Shown here: positions 8,819 to 15,838 of the stretch, piece after piece
Layout: each line of letters starts with the position of its first letter
Numbering within the stretch: the stretch's first letter is position 1
Assembly: GCA_036939975.1 (NCBI GenBank)
Contig: JALLPB010000675.1
Span: forward strand, 1 to 17,156
Direction: 5' to 3'
Length of the DNA: 17,156 nucleotides
Origin: Cyclostephanos tholiformis
Lineage: Eukaryota > Bacillariophyta > Thalassiosirophyceae > Thalassiosirales > Thalassiosiraceae
The notes under the pieces: model-generated
Seen by the model: the letters and a program-made list of their open reading frames with translations, nothing else
Databases searched by the model: none
Told to the model about the DNA's origin: nothing
Made by a program: the position numbers and the translations under genes

Positions 8819-9740
8819 TAAACCCCAGCTATATGGAAATTTTTTTGCCTATGAAAATTTAGTCTTCATCTTGTTTTGGCTTGGTTTTGGCTGGGGGTGA
8901 GGGGAGGGGGGTTGCCATGGTCACCATGTTTTTGGGAAGGTAGGTATTGTAGCTTTGTCTTGGTAAGTGTGTATTGATAGCACCCTAGTATCTTTTAGAG
9001 TAAATATAGCTACTTCTGAGATAAAAAACTGACAAGTGTAATGTAGTCGCACCATCCAAAGTAGTTTGGATGGGTGCATAGCATAATTGTTTCTCTGTTT
9101 TTGTATCATGCTAACATTGGAACAAGTTTAATAATTTCCATTGCTCCCCTTCTACAAAGCTAGGAATAAATACAAAAATGGATTTTTTTCCTTTTTTAAG
9201 CCCTACTAATACAATAAAATGAAAATTTGTTGCATCACCTTCTAAGATTTTTTAATTGACTTAACTACCGGGGCATGGCAATAGGGTATTTGATGTCCCA
9301 TCAATATTGTGTTGCTGAACACTTCTGATGGGAGAGTTTGCTTTGTGAAGACTGCCTCCCAGCTGATATTCTTCATGCGTTATGGGGCAATGATTGATTG
9401 TCAATCTGTCAGTCTTTGTTTAGGGGGTCAGCCCATGTAGCTTTCACCTAAATTTTTGTTATGTTGTGTGCCATATTTTAGTTAGCTGATGTGTAAGAGT
9501 GATTTTGAAAGAAAAAATCAGAATCTATTTATTATACCAAACCTTGCATATGTAGATTTTTGTTTAAATCATTGCCACTCCCACACCAAAACACACAACA
9601 TACAACAGCAAAAAACATAAAAACAACCACCATGGTCCCCTGCCACCCGCTGCCCTCCAACAGCTTCAATTTGGTAGGCAAGTTCTGTTGCCATAGATCC
9701 CATGATGGGTCTGGATCTGTACAAGCTAATATCAAATATC
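8819..9740. other. Non-coding spacer upstream of the - strand transposase relic
   Basis: No open frame with recognisable content occurs here. The sequence is AT-rich, with poly-T and a G-rich patch (8890-8912). TTAACTACCGGGGC near 9262 begins with the piggyBac target TTAA and could mark an outer end, but no partner terminus was found. A strong hairpin at 9049-9077 is listed separately. Confidence 0.55.
9049..9077. repeat. Strong stem-loop GCACCATCCAAA / TTTGGATGGGTGC
   Basis: GCACCATCCAAA (9049-9060), loop GTAG and TTTGGATGGGTGC (9065-9077) pair over 12 bp with one bulged base; the inner 9 bp are perfect. It lies in an otherwise featureless spacer. It could be a MITE remnant, a small structured RNA or a transcript-end structure; the sequence does not decide. 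Confidence 0.8.
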
Positions 9741-10397
9741 TGTAACTTCGAAGTTACATACGTAGCCATGTCATAACTTCATAATTACGGGTTCATTCAT
9801 GAACATAACTTCGAAGTTACGGTAAATGTAGTCATTTTGTAAGGGTCATATTCGATATTAGATAATTGAGAAATCAAATACAGAAAAAATATCGTCATAT
9901 TCGATATTAGATGACTAACAAAACCCGTAACTTAAAAAAATAGAGGTTAAGGAAATCGAAATTAGCAATAGAATTGCTATATTTGATATTAGATGGTGTG
10001 ATCAACCTGTAACTTCGATGTTACGGGTAGCCTAGACCCCTAACAACAATGTTAGGGTTTAGTAAATTTCTTGAATACAGCGATAAATCACTGTATTAAG
10101 CTGATTTATAGCTATATTTGAAAAGACATTGGGTATGTAATACGAATGTAGCAATAATAACAGCAATAAATAGCGATTGATTGCTATATTTGATATTAGA
10201 TGACCGTGACTTTGAAGTTACTGGCGTGCAGAGGTATGTAACTTCAAAGTTACGGGTTTATTGTTTTAGGGGGCCTAGATTCAATATTTGGTCACAAAAT
10301 GACCAGTAACTTTGAAGTTACGGTATGTAATTTCGAAGTTACCAATATTCGATATTCCACAGGAGCTAGTTATGAATATGCCATAACTTTGAAGTAA
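9741..10397. repeat. Island of nine palindromic TAACTTCGAAGTTA sites interleaved with ATATTYGATATTAGAT motifs
   Basis: Nine copies of a 14-base dyad lie at 9744-9757 (region 9741-9758 is an 18-base perfect palindrome), 9774-9787, 9806-9819, 10010-10023, 10207-10220, 10239-10252, 10307-10320, 10328-10341 and 10384-10397. The consensus is TAACTTCGAAGTTA, with centre variants CGAT, TTGA and CAAA. A half site lies near 9925. Many copies are preceded by TG or CG and followed by CGG. Interleaved are ATATTCGATATTAGAT at 9848 and 9897, ATATTTGATATTAGAT near 9980 and 10187, and a shorter form at 10345. Stem-loops lie at 9791-9804, 9963-9979, 10038-10057 and 10083-10109. Spacing is irregular (about 20 to 200 bp), so this is neither a simple tandem array nor a CRISPR. 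No gene overlaps it. Candidate roles are clustered binding sites, subterminal repeats of a transposon, or a replication or centromere-like element; none is proven. Confidence 0.85.
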
Positions 10398-10911
10398 GCT
10401 GCAACAGATCCAAATGTGCTTATTCCACGTTCTTGTCAGCAAGTTGCCGAGCGGATTGTCACAGCAAAAAAAGGTATCTAGGATGTGACGGTTCGCAACA
10501 CAAAGAGGATGACCGGCTTTTCCTTTTCCCGGACCAAGCTAAGGAGTAAGATGCACTGGAACTAAGTTATATTATTTAGGACTTAATTAACTAAGACTTA
10601 AATGAATGTATAATGTTTTTGATTTAAACGACAATTTAATGATTATTCATTGTATCATGTTACTAAAATTAATATCTTCTTATGCACTCACTAGTCTCAA
10701 CTGAATTCTAGACACTTACGATTGTCAGTCAAGTATCTTTCCCATTGCGCAGCCATCATTTTGGTAAACTTTATTGCGCTTAACAACACTTGTACAATGC
10801 TTGTTGTACACTTTGAGCATGCGAATTATGACACCATTGTAGTCATCCGCCCTCCTCAATGCTAGAGCTTATGAGAGGAAACTCACCTTTCATCCCACCA
10901 CCCTGCCAACC
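10398..10911. other. No recognisable gene; AT-rich spacer
   Basis: The stretch includes a short moderately GC-rich patch (about 10420-10550) and then AT-rich sequence. I see no convincing open frame, RNA gene or transposon terminus. It separates the palindrome island from the retrotransposon block. Confidence 0.6.
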
Positions 10912-10927
10912 TTAGGGTTAGGGTTTT
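10912..10927 (+). repeat. Short telomere-like motif (TTAGGG)2 at the left retrotransposon breakpoint
   Basis: TTAGGGTTAGGGTTTT directly abuts the point (about 10925) where similarity between retrotransposon copies 1 and 2 begins. Two units are too few to call a telomere tract. TTAGGG is a widespread eukaryotic telomere unit, so this may be a repair scar, or chance. Confidence 0.5.
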
Positions 10928-13900
10928 CCCCGACTCCGACGAAACCCAAAAGGGACACATGAAAGGGCAGCGGAAGGGGGTTAGATCCACCAAACCCAAG
11001 CCGACAGCAGTGCAAATAAAAATAGAACCAGGAACCGAGCACGCACCTCATCCACCAGCACCCACCACAAAGCTCAGCGACATCTTCACAAAGACGTGCA
11101 AACTGACGGAGACTATCCACACGGACCAGACAGGGGCATTCCCAGTCACATAGCAACGGGGGTACAGGTACATCATGGTCGGCATCCATCTCGATGCAAA
11201 CTATATTTTCTGTGAAACAATGAAAAACAGGACGGAAGGTGAGATGATCGGCGCGTACCAAAACGTGGTCAACAGGATGCGAGCCGCGGGCCTCGGACTC
11301 AAACACCACCGATTGGACAACGAATGCTCCGCCAATTTCAAGGCCTGCATACACGAAAACTAAATGACTCACGAACTAGTTCCACCCGACTGCCACCGGA
11401 GAAACATGGCGGAAAGAGCAATACAAACGTTCAAAAACCACTTCGTAGCCTTCCCCCTCTCATTGTAGTGCCACCTTGTCTGCCCCGCGGAACTCACAGT
11501 AAATCTCCTCCGCCAGAGCAACGTAACCCCAAATGTATCGGCTTATGCACATGTGCACGGGCACCACGACTACATGCGACGCCCGTTCGCTCCACTAGGG
11601 TGCGCGGTTTTGGCCCATGTCAAGCCCAAAAACAGGCGAACGTGGGACGTACACAGAGAAGCCGGCTTCAGTATCGGCACCGCAATGGAGCACCACCGCT
11701 GTTTCCACGTGTACATCACAAAAACAAGAACGACACGGGTTAGCGACACGGTGTTCTTCAAACATCAGTACATCACAAACCCGCACGTGACGCCGGAGAC
11801 ACTCGTCTTAAAAGCGGCAGGAAAACTTACCAGAGCCTTGAAGGGGACTACGACACGAGACACAGAACTCGCGGATGCCCTGACCAAGGTCAGTGAACTG
11901 TTCACCAAAATAGCGGCAGCGAAGGCGGATCGGACCAAGGCAAGCACCACCAGCAACGACAGCAACCACACAACGTGGTACCACTCCCACGCGTGGCCCA
12001 ACTTCCAAGGGTGGCCACTGCTCACACAGCCGACACGAGCATACCACTTCCAAGGGTGCTCACCACACCGGCACAGGACACACCTCGTGCACGTCGAGCA
12101 ACCCCCCGCCACCCGGACCCCCCAGAATCACGGCCACCGCACCACACGCAGCAATTACATCACGCAAGATGACGAACCCGAGCCAGAGGAGCCCAGGTGA
12201 CCCCACACAAGGTCACACACCACCGACATCATGCAGGAGGCGATACTAGCATGCACCGACATCACCTGCCCGCACTTGTCACCCAAGGCGGCGAACTCGG
12301 CATCCCGCAAATTCCCCATGAAATGGCTCTGCGAGATGGCAAACTCGGTAATAGGGGAGAAAGGCGAACAGTTAGAATATCGGCACCTCATCGCAAATCC
12401 AAAAACAAGGGCAACATGGACTCACTCATACGGCAACGAATTAGGACGCCTCGTGCAGGGACTCCCGGGATGAGCAACAGGGACAGACATGATATTCGTC
12501 ATCCCCCGCCACAAGGTACCCACCGAGAGGACAAGAGACGTCACATATGGGCTGATCACGTGCCTGGTCCGACCCGAAAAGATCGACGAACCGAACAGAA
12601 CACGACTAGTGGCAGGAGGGGACAGAGTGCATTACCCGTACGATGCAGGCACACCCACCGCCGACTTACTCACCGTCAAACTACTAATCAACAGTGTCAT
12701 CTCGACACCAGGGGCAAGGTTCTTCACAATGGACATTAAAAACTTTTACCTCAACACCCCGATGTCACGTTCCGAATACATGCGACTAAAAATAGGGGAC
12801 ATACCCAATGATGTCATTCAGCACTATAATCTCCACGACGTCACAACTCCTGATGGCCATGTCTATTTCGAAATCCTCAAGGGCATGTATGGTCTCCCAC
12901 AGGCGGGGATCATCGCTCAGGACCTCCTCGCGACCCGTTTGAAAGCACACGGGTACACACAGAGCGAAACCACACCAGGGCTGTGGAAACACGCGTGGCG
13001 CCCCATTTCTTTCTCCCTGGTCGTTGGCGACTTCAGGGTAAAATACGTCGGCAAAGAACACGCACGCCACCTACTCCAGATGGTGGAACAATATTATCAG
13101 TGCTCACACGAAACGCAAGGGGAAAGATATTGTGGACTCACCATCAAGTGGGATTACCCCGGCAAAAAAGTGCACCTCTCCATGCCAGGGTATGTGGAGA
13201 AGGCCCTAAAGCGGTTCCAACACCCTCCACCGAAGGTAAAACAGGACCAGCCACACCCCCACGTCTCGAAGACCTACGGCGCAAAAGTACAACATGCCAC
13301 GGCTCCCGACAAAACGTCCCTCCTCGACAAAAATGGCAAGAAATTCATACAAGAAGTAACCAGGGTATTCCTTTTCCTTGCACAAGCCGTTGACTCGACT
13401 ATGCTCACCCCTCTCAGCGCGTTAGCGTCGGAACAAGCGGCACCCACTGAAAAACACGATGCAGAAATGCCTCCAATTTCTGGACTACGCCGCATCCCAG
13501 GACGAAGCCATCGTCACCTACCGGGCAAGTGACATGAAACTGGCAATACACAGCAACACATCTTACCTTTCAGAACCAAAAGCACGCAGTCGCACTGGCG
13601 GCCACATGCTCATGGCCAGAACAGAAGAAATCCCCATAAACAACGGTGCTGTCTTAAACATTTCCCAAATAATCAAAGCGGTGATGTCGTCGGCCGCAGA
13701 AGCCGAACTCGGTGCATTGTTCATACCATAAACAACGGCGCTGTCTTAAACATTTCCCAAATAATCAAAGCGGTGATGTCATCGGCCGCAGAAGCCAAAC
13801 TCGGCGCACTGTTCATCAACGCCAAAACGGCTGTGTCGATGCGCCGCACGCTCAAGGAATTGGGACACCCTCAACCTCGCACGCCCATCCAAACCGACAA

Positions 13901-14258
13901 CGCAACGGCGCACGCCTTACTCACCAACAAGATCCTACCCAAGGCCCTCAAGGCAATGGACATGCGTTTTCATTGGTTACGATGCCGCGACATGCAGAAT
14001 CAATACCGCTAGTATTGGCGTCCGGGCACACAAAACATTGCGGATTACTGGACCAAGCACCATCCTGCTAGCCACCACAAATCTTTCTGGCCCCAAATTC
14101 TGACATCACCCGACGATCCCACGTACCTTAAATTGAGTAGTACTAGTACTCCCAAGACTACCGTGTCCACAACCTTTGTCAAGCGACTCCTAAAACTTCC
14201 ACAGTTTGCGGCACAGTTAGCTGCAAAACAACTGACACTTTCGGCCCGAGGCGCCTAA
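10925..14258 (+). pseudogene. pol: Copia pol, copy 1: integrase, reverse transcriptase, RNase H; inactivated
   Basis: One main frame runs from 10938 to about 13450. Integrase holds its D, D, E residues: Asp in HTDQTGAFPV (11124-11126), Asp in LDNECSA (11316-11318) and Glu in NMAERAIQTF (11412-11414). A Pro-rich linker follows, then RT (RVT_2) from about 12480 with FFTMDIKNFYLNTPM intact. The polymerase box reads VVGDFRVKYVG, with GGC (13026-13028) where Asp is expected, so polymerisation should be lost. RNase H follows with SSAAEAELGALF, IQTDNATAHALL, YWRPGT and ADYWTKHHPA. In-frame stops lie at 11151 (TAG), 11361 (TAA), 11466 (TAG, where Trp is expected), 12198 (TGA), 12471 (TGA) and 14010 (TAG). 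A one-base gain in the A5 run at 13450-13454 shifts frame, and a 92-bp duplication at 13634-13817 shifts it again. The natural end is TAA 14256-14258. Confidence 0.9.
13634..13817 (+). repeat. 92-bp tandem duplication inside RNase H
   Basis: Unit 1 (13634-13725) and unit 2 (13726-13817) both start CCATAAACAACGG and differ at six positions, four of which are CpG-type transitions. The unit length is not a multiple of three, so the duplication breaks the RNase H frame; unit 1 ends in TAA created at the junction. The duplication post-dates loss of function or caused it. Confidence 0.95.
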
Positions 14259-14277
14259 GAGCACAACGACAAGGGTG

Positions 14278-14497
14278 TGTTAGACTAGCCCAAACAGGGC
14301 GAAGCCTAGCTGGCGATAGAATCTTGCTAAACGCGATTCCCGCCACAAAATACCCGTTGAAACTATTAGTCACAGGGCAAAAACCATGACTTCCCCAATG
14401 AGGAGAAACAGGAAAGGACGGCAGTTTGCTGCCATCCCTCATTATGTTTGAATCAAGGACAACAGTATGGGACATCTACCCATTAGACGATTAGACA
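14278..14497 (+). repeat. Probable LTR shared by copia copies 1 and 2
   Basis: The 220 bases between the pol stop of copy 1 and gag of copy 2 begin TGTTAGAC and can end at TTAGACA (14491-14497), giving the usual TG...CA ends. The purine-rich AAGGG just upstream (14271-14275) would be a minimal polypurine tract. An internal hairpin GGCAG/CTGCC lies at 14421-14434. No second copy of this segment is inside the window, so the boundaries are inferred from position and end dinucleotides only. No clear match to a tRNA-Met primer site was found after 14497. Confidence 0.55.
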
Positions 14498-14506
14498 TCC
14501 CCATAA

Positions 14507-14567
14507 TTAGTTATCAACCTATTCATCGACTACAAAGTAAGCCATAGGTTTAGCAGTTGATAACTAA
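14507..14567. repeat. 12-bp perfect inverted repeat just before the first gag ATG
   Basis: TTAGTTATCAAC (14507-14518) and GTTGATAACTAA (14556-14567) are perfect reverse complements with a 37-base loop. The right arm ends one base before ATG 14568. It would place a stem in the untranslated leader of the element's RNA, where retroelements commonly keep packaging, dimerisation or priming structures; that role is inference. Confidence 0.85.
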
Positions 14568-15838
14568 ATGCAACACCCAAATCACCATCCCCTGCCACCA
14601 CAAGCGCTGACAAGGATGGCAAATAAATCCTCCAAAAATGGAGCGTACGAAATGCTCTTCGCCCAGAGAGACCTGATTTCCAAAATAACAGGCATCATCA
14701 CCCCAAAAGCCATCGACGCGCTGGAAAATGAACTCGGGGGGCATTCACGAAGCTGGAGTCCACCCACTTTACTGAGGGCCAAAAGTACGGCTACCTTGCA
14801 ACCGTCATCCCCCAGGAAAAGTATCGCATCGTAATTGGCGATGCAGGATGGATCTACACCGCCCCGCCAAACCCGGGCGCGTATGCAGCCGCCGCCCTCG
14901 TCGCAGGGGTCAGTGCAGCGCAGCGCGAACAGCTCGTCGCCCAACACAAGGAGGAACAGATGGCATACGCCGACTACCTCGGTGCCCAAGAAGCGGGAAA
15001 AGAACTCCTGTTATACGGGGTTGGCGAGGATGCGCTCGCCCCCTTAAAAAAGCAATACATCAACTTTGGGGACACAACGATCCACTCCATGATATTACAC
15101 CTCCGCGAAAAAACGGCCATCAAGATGACGACGTCCCAAAAATTCTAATACAAGGCCGAGGGCTACGGACGCCAATGGGACCCCACCACTAGCATCACTG
15201 GTTACTTCACGACGCTGGACAAGTTTCGAACGTCCCTGGCCGACCGCGATATCTTCACAAGCATCGAAGAAATGACCATGGCAGCAGGGGCGCGGATGTG
15301 GGAGAGCGAGATGTTCACCAAAGACCAGATGGTCACATGGGAGAACAAGCCTGCCGCGGCACAAACGTGGCAAGCCCTCCAGGACTACTTCACCAAGAAG
15401 TGGCTCGAACGCAGGCAGTATTCGCAAGCAACGGCGAAACACTCGCAATTCAAGGACGCCGCACTCGCCGCGCAGGAACAAGCTGCAGCGGAGGAAGAGG
15501 GCAAAGCATCGGCGATGATGTTTGCACTCCTACAGGAGCAGCACAAAGCCCAGATGGACGCGATGGCAGCGGCCAACATGAAATCGATGGAGCTCATGAT
15601 GGAGAGGATGAATGCTCTCGTGGTAGGGTCCCAGGGCGGCCACAACAAAGAAAATGCGCCGCCAAACGGAAACAGCACCCAAGGCACCGGCGGAACGAAA
15701 CGCGGCAAGAAGAAATGCCAACATTGTGGCAAACACGTGTTCCACAAATCGGCGGATTGCTACGAGCTCGAGACCAACGCCAGTAAGCGTTGGGCGGGAT
15801 GGAAGTCAGTCAAAGAGATGGGCGAAGCGTCGGCCTGA
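14568..15838 (+). pseudogene. gag: Copia gag (copy 2) with zinc knuckle; frameshift and internal stop
   Basis: Gag forms the virus-like particle and binds the element's RNA. The N-terminal part is in one frame from ATG 14568, or more plausibly ATG 14616 (MANKSSKNGAYEML, better start context). At the G6 run 14736-14741 the family-like reading moves back by one base and continues as AFTKLESTHFTEGQKYGYLA. That second frame runs to 15835, interrupted by TAA 15146-15148 (KF*YKAEGYG). Residues encoded at about 15450-15620 are Ala/Glu/Gln/Met-rich and probably helical or coiled. A basic GTKRGKKK stretch precedes a zinc knuckle at 15716-15760 spaced C-X2-C-X5-H-X4-C. The frame ends at TGA 15836. This copy cannot make intact Gag without frameshifting and readthrough, so it is read as decayed. 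Confidence 0.88.

Larger units (their letters stand above)
10925..14497 (+). mobile_element. Ty1/copia retrotransposon copy 1, 5'-truncated
   Basis: This segment contains the 3' two-thirds of a copia element: integrase, reverse transcriptase and RNase H, then a probable 3' LTR. Similarity with copy 2 starts abruptly at 10925, inside the pre-integrase/integrase junction, so gag and protease are missing. The order integrase before RT identifies the Ty1/copia (Pseudoviridae) class rather than gypsy. The 3' LTR appears to serve as the 5' LTR of copy 2 as well. Moderate C-rich composition and CpG content contrast with the AT-rich flank on the left. Confidence 0.85.

Noticed and set aside
2922..9270. 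A single large piggyBac element bounded by TTAA at about 2922 and about 9262
   Set aside because: TTAA is common in AT-rich DNA, no matching terminal inverted repeats were seen, and the two transposase relics inside belong to different subfamilies.
9741..10397. CRISPR array
   Set aside because: Repeats are short dyads with irregular spacing and variable sequence, and there are no spacers of constant length or cas genes.
10890..11372. 160-codon antisense frame opposite copia integrase, repeated at 16535-17110
   Set aside because: It recurs only because the integrase DNA recurs in both copies. The + strand carries the integrase motifs.
14498..14520. tRNA primer-binding site for copia copy 2
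   Set aside because: No convincing match to the usual initiator-Met primer site. TTATCAACC is only weakly similar, so no feature was called.
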